NCBI RefSeq assembly: GCF_003992625.1
Contig: NZ_RZMW01000007.1
Coordinates: 1-64,000, forward strand
Source: Pelagibacterium lentulum
Lineage (GTDB): Bacteria > Pseudomonadota > Alphaproteobacteria > Rhizobiales > Devosiaceae
Length of the DNA: 64,000 bases
Direction: 5' to 3'
Shown: positions 1-6,830 of the stretch, one piece after another
Position numbering within the stretch: the stretch's first letter is position 1
Layout of the letters: each line of letters begins with the position of its first letter
Notes under the pieces: model-generated
What the model saw: only the letters and a program-made list of their open reading frames with translations
Databases searched by the model: none
What the model was told of the DNA's origin: nothing
Program-made: the position numbers and the translations under genes

Positions 1-61
1 GCCGTCCATCTCTATCGCACAACCCAAAGGCATAGCCGGAGGGCGCTTTGACATGGCCCAT

Positions 62-92
62 AAAAAAGGCGGGCCGAAGCCCGCCAGTTTTT
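62..92 (-). terminator. Rho-independent terminator of the flagellin gene
   Basis: On the minus strand a 7-bp perfect GC stem (GGCGGGC / GCCCGCC) closes a 4-base loop and is followed by a run of T. It lies about 20 bp after the flagellin stop codon. An A-run on the other side means it could also work for plus-strand transcripts. Positions 1-61 hold nothing I can identify. Confidence 0.85.
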
Positions 93-113
93 TTGAATAT
101 ATCTGGAAAAGGA

Positions 114-1268
114 TCAGAACAGGCGCAGAACCGACTGGTCGGCCTGGCTGGCCAGCGAGAGCGCGGTTTGCGAAAGCTGCTGGCGGGTCTGGAGGGCCAG
201 CATGTTTGCCGCTTCTTCGTTGGTATCGGCAAGCGTCAGATCGGAGGCTGCGGTTTCCAGCGTGTTGATCATGTTCTTGGTGAAGTTTTCGCGGTTCTGC
301 ACGATCGAAAGGGTGGAGCCGAAGTCTGAAGCCTGCGAGCGTACTTCACCGAGTGCCTGTTGAACGTCGCGCAGGAAGCCGTCGATACCGGAGTCGAGAT
401 CGAGTTCTTGTTCCGCAATGTCGCGCAGTCCGAGCGTTGCCGAATTGATTGGGCGCACTTCGCCATCGCGGTTCTTCGCTTCAATTTCAAGGAATGAGGT
501 TCCAAGCTCGTTGAACACAATCTTGAGCTGATCGCCGCGCAGAAGGTTGATACCGTTGACCGAGGAATCGTCAGCAAAGCCGTTCAACTCATTGCGCAAC
601 TCGTTGAACTGCTTGGAGAGGTTGGCGCGAACGTTATTGCCCTTGATCGTATCGTTGACCCCAACGGTGATGCCGGCATCCACAGCGTCACCACTGACCT
701 CAAGGTCCTGCGTTGAAATATTTTCAATGCGCAAGGTGCCCTTATCGTTGGAGGCGCGAATGCGGTTCTTGAGATCGGGTTCGTTGTTGAGATAGGCAAC
801 CAGATCATCCAGCGTGTCGATTGTCTGAATCGGGTTGGCAGGATTGAGATTGCCGCCATCGAGCGTGTAGGTGCCGCCATCGATACTGCCGCCAGTGAGG
901 GTAATCACGTCAGCGGCGCCGAGTTGTGCAACATCAACTGCGTAGCTCTGCACCATGAAGCTCTTGTCCTGGCGTGCCTGGCGCAGCGTGGATTGCATCT
1001 GCTCAAGCGTCTTGGTGATCGAGCTGAGGCCGTTATCGGCGGCTTCGATGATGCGGATGCCGGTGGACATGGAATCGAGCAGCGAACCGATATCGGATGC
1101 GCGGGCCTTGAGAGCCGACGAGGTGAAGAAGTTCGTTGGGTTGTCCAATGCAGAGTTGACCCGCTTGCCCGTTGCGAGCCGCGTTTGGGTCTGATCCATC
1201 ATCTTGGACGTCCCCTGCAAGTGCAGGAGATTGGAGCGCACGGCTTTGGAAAGGGTCACATCGGACAT
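114..1268 (-). CDS. Flagellin
   Basis: Structural subunit of the flagellar filament, exported by the flagellar type III system. The 384-residue product has the conserved N-terminal D0/D1 helices (SDVTLSKAVRSNLLHLQ, then RLATGKRVNSALDNP) and the C-terminal D0/D1 block (MLALQTRQQLSQTALSLA, ending SVLRLF). The variable central part is about 150 residues, so this is a mid-sized flagellin. No further flagellin, flaF or flbT is in the window. A strong terminator follows. The upstream 138 bp have TTAACC half-sites on both strands (1327-1332 and 1362-1367) but no spaced CtrA pair and no GG-N10-GC sigma-54 element that I could find, so its promoter class is unclear. Confidence 0.95.
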   Translation of the reverse strand: MSDVTLSKAVRSNLLHLQGTSKMMDQTQTRLATGKRVNSALDNPTNFFTSSALKARASDIGSLLDSMSTGIRIIEAADNGLSSITKTLEQMQSTLRQARQDKSFMVQSYAVDVAQLGAADVITLTGGSIDGGTYTLDGGNLNPANPIQTIDTLDDLVAYLNNEPDLKNRIRASNDKGTLRIENISTQDLEVSGDAVDAGITVGVNDTIKGNNVRANLSKQFNELRNELNGFADDSSVNGINLLRGDQLKIVFNELGTSFLEIEAKNRDGEVRPINSATLGLRDIAEQELDLDSGIDGFLRDVQQALGEVRSQASDFGSTLSIVQNRENFTKNMINTLETAASDLTLADTNEEAANMLALQTRQQLSQTALSLASQADQSVLRLF

Positions 1269-1406
1269 GATTGCAAGGTCTCTCTCAAATAAACAATGGT
1301 CGAATCAGCCCCCCAGATACGAGCTGTTAACCATGATTTTGCTGACCAAGTGCTACCGAATGGTTAATAAACTTTGACTTAAGCCGTTAAAATTAACGCT
1401 TGGGTC

Positions 1407-1757
1407 TTAAATAGTCCGGTCGCGGAGAGAGAGGGAGGATTGTGGTGGGGACCAACGCTCGCGCATCTGACTGGCGAGCGCTTTTTGCTCCGGTGAAGGA
1501 GGGGGGAGCTCGGCAGCAATACGGCTTGCATCAAACAGTGTCGATGCAGAGACGGGAACGCTAGCGCATTGATCTGCATCGTCTTTATGGATGTATGGGA
1601 CGTCCGGCGCATCGTCCCGGCTGGCGCGCAGGTCAAGGCCAGCGGTGGCGCTGCCGGTGATTCTCGCAATGCCGCGCTGGCGCGGTTTGGAGGGCCGTGC
1701 CGGGGCACTTGAAAGAACGCCTAAAGGGCCTTGCAGTAGTGTAATTGCGCCTGCCAC
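1407..1757 (-). CDS. Uncertain small hypothetical protein
   Basis: Possible 116-residue protein with a GTG start and no clear ribosome-binding site. It is Ala/Pro/Arg-rich, contains PPPSPEQKALASQMRERW near the C-terminus, and matches no family I recognise. It sits between the flgN-like gene and flagellin on the same strand, so a flagellar accessory role is possible by position only. An overlapping 109-codon frame (1379-1708) looks like its shadow. The lack of a good start and the skewed composition mean this may not be a gene. Confidence 0.25.
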   Translation of the reverse strand: MAGAITLLQGPLGVLSSAPARPSKPRQRGIARITGSATAGLDLRASRDDAPDVPYIHKDDADQCASVPVSASTLFDASRIAAELPPPSPEQKALASQMRERWSPPQSSLSLRDRTI

Positions 1758-1773
1758 GTGTTAACCATTTCAT

Positions 1774-1797
1774 CCGGCAATGGGAAATTCTTGCCGG
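1774..1797. promoter_or_regulatory. Inverted repeat CCGGCAA-N10-TTGCCGG
   Basis: Perfect 7-bp arms around a 10-bp spacer. The arm sequence resembles the GGCA-N5-TGCC palindromes at the three divergent flagellar promoters, but the spacing here is 7 bp longer. It lies upstream of the uncertain 1407-1757 frame and about 500 bp from flagellin. It may be a variant of the same regulator site. Confidence 0.4.
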
Positions 1798-1842
1798 GTA
1801 AAATATGCCTATGCACGTGAGCAGGCCGTCAAGTAAATCGAT

Positions 1843-1869
1843 AAAACTGTACTAAAATGGTACCGTTTT
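1843..1869 (-). terminator. Hairpin after the flgI-flgJ-flgN operon
   Basis: Inverted repeat AAAACtGTAC / GTACcGTTTT with one mismatch and a 7-base loop, 17 bp after the flgN-like stop codon. The minus strand ends in GTTTTATC. The stem is AT-rich and the T run short, so it would be a modest terminator. Confidence 0.4.
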
Positions 1870-1885
1870 ACTTTTGCGGGTAAGA

Positions 1886-2353
1886 TTACGAGGCACGGTT
1901 GACCGAAATCCCTTTGAAAACCGGGGTGGCCTGCTGGGGTGAATTGCCCAGGGCATCATAGACTTTGGGAACCTCGTCGCGGCCGCATTGGCGGGCTACG
2001 TCGAGCAGGATGGTTTCGGAAACTGACTTTGCCGTGGCCAGAACCTTGAGGTTTTCTGCCATTTGCGTTGCCAGCGCCTCATGTCCGCGGCGAAGGATTT
2101 CAACACGTTCGGGCGCTTCGTTTTTGAGACGTTCCGCGGAACGCTGTACGGCGCGGGCGACCGTCACATAGTCCTGAGCCAATTGCGCCTTCTCGGCTGT
2201 GAGTGCGCCAGCTTCCCGAATATGACCGGCATGCAAGTGCATGGTTTCGCGGGCCATAACGTCGACAAGGCTGTTCAGCGCGCTTTCCGCGCGCTCACAA
2301 AGCGTTACAGCATCAAGCGTTTCAAGGGTTTCGAGGCGATCTGCAGCGCTCAT
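1886..2353 (-). CDS. flgN: FlgN-like flagellar export chaperone
   Basis: A 155-residue, almost entirely helical protein. Size, helical character (long amphipathic stretches such as ALTAEKAQLAQDYVTVARAVQRSAERL cut short here for length) and position behind flgJ fit the FlgN family, which holds hook-filament junction proteins (FlgK, FlgL) before export. The start ATG overlaps the flgJ stop (ATGA), so the two are translationally coupled. It is the last gene of the flgI-flgJ-flgN unit. Sequence similarity within the family is weak, so the call leans on context. Confidence 0.65.
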   Translation of the reverse strand: MSAADRLETLETLDAVTLCERAESALNSLVDVMARETMHLHAGHIREAGALTAEKAQLAQDYVTVARAVQRSAERLKNEAPERVEILRRGHEALATQMAENLKVLATAKSVSETILLDVARQCGRDEVPKVYDALGNSPQQATPVFKGISVNRAS

Positions 2354-2685
2354 CGTCTATAGGCTCCGATTGCAGCCGAAGCGGGCATAGCCGCCTGCGG
2401 CATCTGTTGTTGTTCCAAAAGAGTTGCGACAAGCTGATCGGCAATACCGATGCCGCCTGCCTTGGCCATTTGATCGGCATATTGCTCGGCCATCATGCCG
2501 CGCCAGGTTTCCTCGGCATAACCGCCGCCGAACATGCCGTCGGTTTCAAGGCCCTTGAACATTTCGCTGACCAGCGTGTTGAGAAACACGCCTTCGAGTT
2601 CCTGGGCCTTTTCCCGCAATTGGTTGACGGGGTCGGATTTCGACCCAAGGCCGTGGGCGAAGGTGTTGAGTGTTGCGATGCTCAT
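2350..2685 (-). CDS. flgJ: Rod-binding protein, FlgJ N-terminal domain only
   Basis: A 111-residue protein matching the rod-binding domain of FlgJ: LREKAQELEGVFLNTLVSEM, then GGYAEETWRGMMAEQYADQM. The muramidase domain of enterobacterial FlgJ is absent, which is normal in alphaproteobacteria, where a separate lytic enzyme opens the peptidoglycan for the rod. Its ATG overlaps the flgI stop (TGATG) and its stop overlaps the next start, so the three genes form one tightly coupled unit. Confidence 0.88.
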   Translation of the reverse strand: MSIATLNTFAHGLGSKSDPVNQLREKAQELEGVFLNTLVSEMFKGLETDGMFGGGYAEETWRGMMAEQYADQMAKAGGIGIADQLVATLLEQQQMPQAAMPASAAIGAYRR

Positions 2686-3809
2686 CAGATCACCTCGATT
2701 TCGGCTTGCAGTGCGCCGGAGGTCTTGATCGCCTGAAGAATGGCGATGAGGTCGCGCGGGCTGATGCCCAAAGCGTTGAGGCCATCCACAAGCTGTTGCA
2801 GCGTGATCGATTCCGGTACGACTGCGAGCTGAGTCTCGTTGGTGATGACGTCGATCTGCGTGTTGGGTTCGATAGCCGTTTCGCCGAACGAGAAGGGCTC
2901 AGGCTGAACCACCTGTGGATTTTCGGCGATCGTTACGGTCAGGTTGGAGTGGGCAATGGCAACCGTGGAAACGCGCACTTCCCTGCCGATAACGATAATG
3001 CCGGAATTTTCGTCGATGACGATGCGGGCGGACTGGTCGGTCTGTACCACGAGTTGCTCGATGTCGGTCAGGAGGTCGACAATGTTGCCATTGAAATGGG
3101 CGGGCAGGGTGAGGCGCACAGTTGCCGGATCGGTCGGGATTGCAACCGGCACGCCGATCAGGTCGTTGATGGCAAGAGCTATGCGGCGCGACGTGGTAAG
3201 ATCGGGATTGCGTAGCGACAGCCGCAGTGAATCCTGTGCGCCGAGCGAGAAGTTGATTTCGCGTTCGATCAATGCACCTGAAGCGATGCGGCCTGTGGTT
3301 GGCACGCCTGAGATTACCGTGGCAGCATCGCCCGAATATTCAAAGCCATTGATGAGAACCGAGCCTTGGGCAATGGCATAAACTTCGCCATCGGCACCGA
3401 GGAGCGGCGTTACGAGCAACGTGCCGCCCTGGAGGCTGCCTGCGTCGCCCAGCGCGGAAACCGTAACGTCGATGCGACTGCCTTGTGTCGAGAAGGCTGG
3501 AAGGTTGGCCGTCACCATGACTGCGGCAACGTTGGCGGTGCGCAGGTTTTCTCCGCGCGTGTTAACACCCATGCGTTCGAGCATGGCCTGCAGGCTTTGC
3601 CGGGTAAATGGCGAGTTGTTGAGGCTGTCGCCTGTGCCGTTGAGGCCCACCACAAGGCCGTAGCCCACGAGTTGGTTATCGCGAATCCCCTCGATCTCGA
3701 CGATGTCTTTAATACGTGCCGGCGCAGCTTGTGCCGGGAGCAAAGGGGCAAGGAGCGACGTCAATGCGACTGCTCCTGCCATCATGATCCTGAATACCTT
3801 GTGCGTCAT
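2685..3809 (-). CDS. flgI: Flagellar P-ring protein FlgI
   Basis: Periplasmic P-ring subunit that forms the bushing around the rod in the peptidoglycan layer. The product is 374 residues, the usual length. It begins with a Sec signal peptide (MTHKVFRIMMAGAVALTSL, cleavage near AQA-AP), followed by the conserved ARIKDIVEIEGIRDNQLVGYG and GLNGTGD. The start at 3809 is chosen over a longer frame from 3875 because it gives a proper signal peptide and has GGGAAAG upstream. It is led by a sigma-54 promoter (3873-3892) and a conserved leader hairpin (3836-3851), and heads a unit with flgJ and the flgN-like gene. Confidence 0.95.
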   Translation of the reverse strand: MTHKVFRIMMAGAVALTSLLAPLLPAQAAPARIKDIVEIEGIRDNQLVGYGLVVGLNGTGDSLNNSPFTRQSLQAMLERMGVNTRGENLRTANVAAVMVTANLPAFSTQGSRIDVTVSALGDAGSLQGGTLLVTPLLGADGEVYAIAQGSVLINGFEYSGDAATVISGVPTTGRIASGALIEREINFSLGAQDSLRLSLRNPDLTTSRRIALAINDLIGVPVAIPTDPATVRLTLPAHFNGNIVDLLTDIEQLVVQTDQSARIVIDENSGIIVIGREVRVSTVAIAHSNLTVTIAENPQVVQPEPFSFGETAIEPNTQIDVITNETQLAVVPESITLQQLVDGLNALGISPRDLIAILQAIKTSGALQAEIEVI

Positions 3810-3835
3810 TGCTTTCCCGATTCCGTTGCTTGCCA

Positions 3836-3851
3836 ACCCTTCCCCAAGGGC
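3836..3851 (-). promoter_or_regulatory. Leader hairpin with GGGG loop, flgI copy
   Basis: In the flgI 5' leader, GCCCTT-GGGG-AAGGGT can fold into a 6-bp stem (one G-U pair) with a GGGG loop, ending 27 nt from the start codon. From the predicted sigma-54 start point (about 3865) it lies wholly inside the RNA. The core CTTGGGGAAG recurs before flgH and flgF at nearly the same distance from the start. Confidence 0.6.
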
Positions 3852-3872
3852 AGGCGAATGTTTCGGGTATAA

Positions 3873-3892
3873 CAAAGCGAAAAGCGTGCCAG
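3873..3892 (-). promoter_or_regulatory. Sigma-54 promoter of flgI
   Basis: Minus-strand CTGGCACGCTTTTCGCTTTG has the -24 GG and -12 GC dinucleotides exactly 10 bp apart and a complete TGGCACG box. The -12 box is TCGCT instead of TTGCW, one mismatch. Predicted start about 3865, giving a leader of roughly 55 nt. Confidence 0.8.
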
Positions 3893-3945
3893 TTTTTGAT
3901 GCCTGGTTATAAGGCGTTGTTTTATATAGATTTTAGTCGTATATG

Positions 3946-3958
3946 GGCAGCTTTTGCC
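3946..3958. promoter_or_regulatory. GGCA-N5-TGCC palindrome (possible ftr/FlbD-type enhancer)
   Basis: GGCAGCTTTTGCC, centred about 87 bp upstream of the predicted flgI sigma-54 start and about 40 bp from the CtrA box facing fliX. One of four copies with identical geometry, all at divergent flagellar promoters. Position suits an enhancer for sigma-54 transcription. Confidence 0.55.
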
Positions 3959-3998
3959 TAGGCCGAGACAGGTGATGGCGGCATGAGTTGCCGGGCAA

Positions 3999-4014
3999 TT
4001 AATGTAAAATTAAC
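3999..4014 (+). promoter_or_regulatory. CtrA box upstream of fliX
   Basis: TTAA-TGTAAAA-TTAAC is an exact match to the CtrA consensus TTAA-N7-TTAAC. It sits 60 bp before the fliX start codon, overlapping where a -35 would lie. In Caulobacter fliX and flgI are also divergent and fliX is a CtrA target, so the arrangement is conserved. Confidence 0.75.
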
Positions 4015-4073
4015 AGGTCTGGGCAAATTCTGCCGCTCAAGAAACGGTTAACCATAAGGGGCCGCGGCACATC

Positions 4074-4493
4074 ATGCGGATCGGCGGAACAGGACGGCCA
4101 TTGCCAAGTAGCGGAAGGACGAAAGTATCCGGCGCTCAGGGCGGTGGTGTATTTGAGCCTGACGTTGCCGGAGAGCCACAACGCGCTGCAAATATTTCTG
4201 CTTCGTCCACGGCGAATGGCATCGGTGCGCTGCTGGCGATGCAAGCCGTGGAGGATGCGGTCTATGGGCGGCGTAAGGCGATGAAGCGGGCGAATCTGTT
4301 GCTCGATACGCTTGAGGAAATGCGGTTGGATTTGCTGGCCGGCCGTGTGAGCGAAGGGCGTCTCAACCGCGCTATCGCATTGTTACAGCAGGCGAAAAGC
4401 CATTCCGAACCTGGGCTGGACGAGGTTGTTGCCGATATAGAACTGCGGGTCAGGGTGGAATTGGCAAAGCTCGGCAAATACCCCAGCTTCTAG
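4074..4493 (+). CDS. fliX: Flagellar assembly regulator FliX
   Basis: FliX is an alphaproteobacterial protein that links assembly of the early flagellar structure to the sigma-54 activator FlbD. The 139-residue product shows the family pattern: a Gly/Ser-rich N-terminus (MRIGGTGRP), then GIGALLAMQAVEDA, RRKAMKRANLLLDTLEEMR, and a helical C-terminus. It is divergent from flgI and has an exact CtrA box upstream. Its presence, with two sigma-54 promoters in the cluster, implies that a FlbD-like activator exists elsewhere in the genome. dksA follows 184 bp later. Confidence 0.9.
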   Translation: MRIGGTGRPLPSSGRTKVSGAQGGGVFEPDVAGEPQRAANISASSTANGIGALLAMQAVEDAVYGRRKAMKRANLLLDTLEEMRLDLLAGRVSEGRLNRAIALLQQAKSHSEPGLDEVVADIELRVRVELAKLGKYPSF

Positions 4494-4677
4494 CAAATGC
4501 CCGAAATTGTTTCGAGTTAAGGCGCCCAAATTTCCTGAAGCGGGGCCCAGCGCCTAATTCTGCTTTCTTGTGGAAGTCTTGAGCTGCATTCACCTTCACC
4601 GCGAATCTTTGTTGCCCGCCCATTCCGCAGACTCTATATAAGCGGCGACCCAGTGTCTGAGGGGAGTGAGTCTATCG

Positions 4678-5097
4678 ATGTCGGTTGAAGCCCTTGCCGA
4701 AAGTTATCGTCCTTCTGAGGACGAAGACTTCATGAACGCACGCCAGCGAGAATACTTCCGCAAAAAGCTTGAGGCGTGGAAAGACGATATTCTACGTGAG
4801 AGCCGCGGAACACTCGAGAATTTGCAAGAAGAGAGTACCAATCATCCTGACATTGCCGATCGTGCATCGTCGGAAAGTGATCGGGCTCTGGAATTGCGGA
4901 CGCGCGACCGCCAGCGCAAGCTCATTGCCAAGATCGATTCGGCCCTTAAGCGTCTCGATGAAGGCACCTACGGCTATTGCGAGGAAACGGGGGAACCCAT
5001 AGGGCTTGCTCGTCTCGACGCACGGCCGATTGCAACCCTGAGCCTTGAGGCCCAGGAAATGCATGAGCGGCGCGAAAAGGTCTATCGCGACGACTAA
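4678..5097 (+). CDS. dksA: DksA-family RNA polymerase-binding factor (cysteine-poor)
   Basis: DksA inserts a coiled coil into the RNA polymerase secondary channel and acts with ppGpp in the stringent response. The 139-residue protein has the coiled coil with the tip region (HPDIADRASSESDRALELRTRDR) and the globular C-terminal part. The zinc finger keeps only one cysteine: YGYCEETGEPIG then LARLDARPIATLSLEAQE, where E. coli DksA has four. This is usual in Hyphomicrobiales and similar to zinc-independent DksA2. ATG at 4678 is preferred because the in-frame GTG at 4666 lies inside the ribosome-binding site (GAGGGGAG). Confidence 0.9.
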   Translation: MSVEALAESYRPSEDEDFMNARQREYFRKKLEAWKDDILRESRGTLENLQEESTNHPDIADRASSESDRALELRTRDRQRKLIAKIDSALKRLDEGTYGYCEETGEPIGLARLDARPIATLSLEAQEMHERREKVYRDD

Positions 5098-5111
5098 TCG
5101 CCGGTCAGGCG

Positions 5112-6692
5112 TTAGCCGAGCTGAATTTTCCGGGTGATGCCTATCGCTTCGAGAAATGGCTGGTCATGGCTAACGACAAGCAAGGCGCCGTCATAGGCAC
5201 GCAAGCCTGCCTCGGCGGATTCGATCGCCTCGATGTCGAGGTGATTGGTTGGCTCATCGAGAATGAGCAGTTGCGGTGGCTCGCCGCCTGAAAGCACGCA
5301 AGCAAGCCCTGCACGCAAAATCTGCCCACCGCTAAGACTGCCCACTTTCCGTAGCGCTGCATCGGCCCGGAACTTGAAGCGGGCGAGGGCTGCGCGGCAC
5401 ATATTTTCCGTTGCGCCAGGATTGAGGCGGAGGAAGTTATCCCGAATGGTCAACGCCGGATCAAGCAAGCTCACCTGCTGGTCGAGCAGGGCATGGGGCA
5501 CAAGGATCTCCACTTTCCCTTGATTGGCGGGCAGGATGCCGGTCAGTAATTTGAGCAGCGTCGTCTTGCCCGACCCATTGGGGCCGGCAAGGGCAATCCG
5601 CTGCGGGCCAATTATTTCGAGCGAAAGATCCCTGATGGCCGGATTGTCGAGATCGTGGCCGCCAGTAAGGTTCTCGATTGTCACGACGCGTTTTGTCGAC
5701 GGCAGGCCGCATGAGGGCAGGGTGACGGAAAGCGGTTCGAGCCGTTCGATTTTTTCCTGTGCCGAATGCACTTCGCCCATTGCTTGCTGGCGCTGCCGGT
5801 TGGCAATACGGGCGTTCTCGCCGCTGGTATTTTCGGCCCGGCCCTGCATGGCATTGAGCAAAATGCGCGGCACGCCACCCTTGGCCTTACCCTTTTTGCC
5901 CGTCGAATCCTTGCGCGCCTTACGCTCCTTGACGATCTGGGTCTTGCTCTCGATCCGGGCAAGGCTTTGCCGGGCCGTTTCGAGATCGTGACGGGCGGCT
6001 GCAAGTTCGAGCGCCTTGCGTTCCCGATAGTGGCTCCAATTGCCGCCATAGGTCGTTGCGCCCAGCGTTGTCAGTTCCACAATCGTATCCATGGTCTCAA
6101 GCAATTCCCGGTCGTGGCTGACAACGACAGCCCCGCCGCGCCATGCTGCAAGCATATCGATGATTGCCAGCCGGCCAGCGCGATCGAGATTGTTGGTGGG
6201 CTCATCGAGCAGAATGAAATCGGGCCTGGCAAAAACGAGCGCCGCGAGCATGGCGCGGGTGCGCTGTCCGCCCGATAGAATTTCAAGTGACGTCTCCGGC
6301 GCCGCTTCGATACCGAATTGGGCGAGAGCGGCCGCCAGACGCGCTTCCAATGTCCAATCGGTATTGGCGAGATCCTCAGCATTTGCAGTGCCTGCCTCGG
6401 CACGTGCCAGAAGCGCCAGCGCTTCGGTGATGCCAAAGACCGACGCGATGGTCTCGCCCGGTTCGGGTTGGAGCGTTTGTCGAAGGGTGCCGATGGTGCC
6501 TTCGATGGTGACGGTGCCCACATGAGGGGCAAGGCGACCGGCAATGATGGCCAGCAACGTGGATTTCCCCACACCGTTACGGCCCACGAGGCCTGCGCGT
6601 GCACGCGGGAAACTCAGGCTAAGATCGGAAAAGAGGTTTTGCCCGTCAGGTGTCGACCAGGAAAGATTTGAAACAGTGATTTGAGCAGGCAT
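5112..6692 (-). CDS. ABC-F family ATPase
   Basis: Soluble protein with two fused ABC cassettes and no membrane segments, as in the ABC-F family that acts on ribosomes. First Walker A is GRNGVGKST near residue 38, with signature LSGGQ and Walker B FILLDEPTNNLD. The second is GPNGSGKTT, with LSGGQ and LLILDEPTNHLD. The linker carries a lysine-rich stretch (ERKARKDSTGKKGKAKGG). At 526 residues it is typical. Which ABC-F branch it belongs to (Uup, EttA, antibiotic resistance type) cannot be decided by eye. It stands alone, convergent with dksA. Confidence 0.9.
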   Translation of the reverse strand: MPAQITVSNLSWSTPDGQNLFSDLSLSFPRARAGLVGRNGVGKSTLLAIIAGRLAPHVGTVTIEGTIGTLRQTLQPEPGETIASVFGITEALALLARAEAGTANAEDLANTDWTLEARLAAALAQFGIEAAPETSLEILSGGQRTRAMLAALVFARPDFILLDEPTNNLDRAGRLAIIDMLAAWRGGAVVVSHDRELLETMDTIVELTTLGATTYGGNWSHYRERKALELAAARHDLETARQSLARIESKTQIVKERKARKDSTGKKGKAKGGVPRILLNAMQGRAENTSGENARIANRQRQQAMGEVHSAQEKIERLEPLSVTLPSCGLPSTKRVVTIENLTGGHDLDNPAIRDLSLEIIGPQRIALAGPNGSGKTTLLKLLTGILPANQGKVEILVPHALLDQQVSLLDPALTIRDNFLRLNPGATENMCRAALARFKFRADAALRKVGSLSGGQILRAGLACVLSGGEPPQLLILDEPTNHLDIEAIESAEAGLRAYDGALLVVSHDQPFLEAIGITRKIQLG

Positions 6693-6830
6693 GGGTGCGG
6701 ATATCCGTCATGACAGAAGAATGGCGAGTAGCTGTCAGGTGGAAATCCAATTGGGCACACATCCTGTTGGTGTTTCGGATGGCTGAGAAGATAGGGTTTT
6801 GGCGCTTGTTGTCAACGCCATCGATAAAAC

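Noticed and set aside
1269-1406. Sigma-54 promoter for flagellin
   Set aside because: I looked for GG-N10-GC on the minus strand. The nearest is CTTGGTCAGCAAAATCATGG, where the -12 dinucleotide is CA and not GC.
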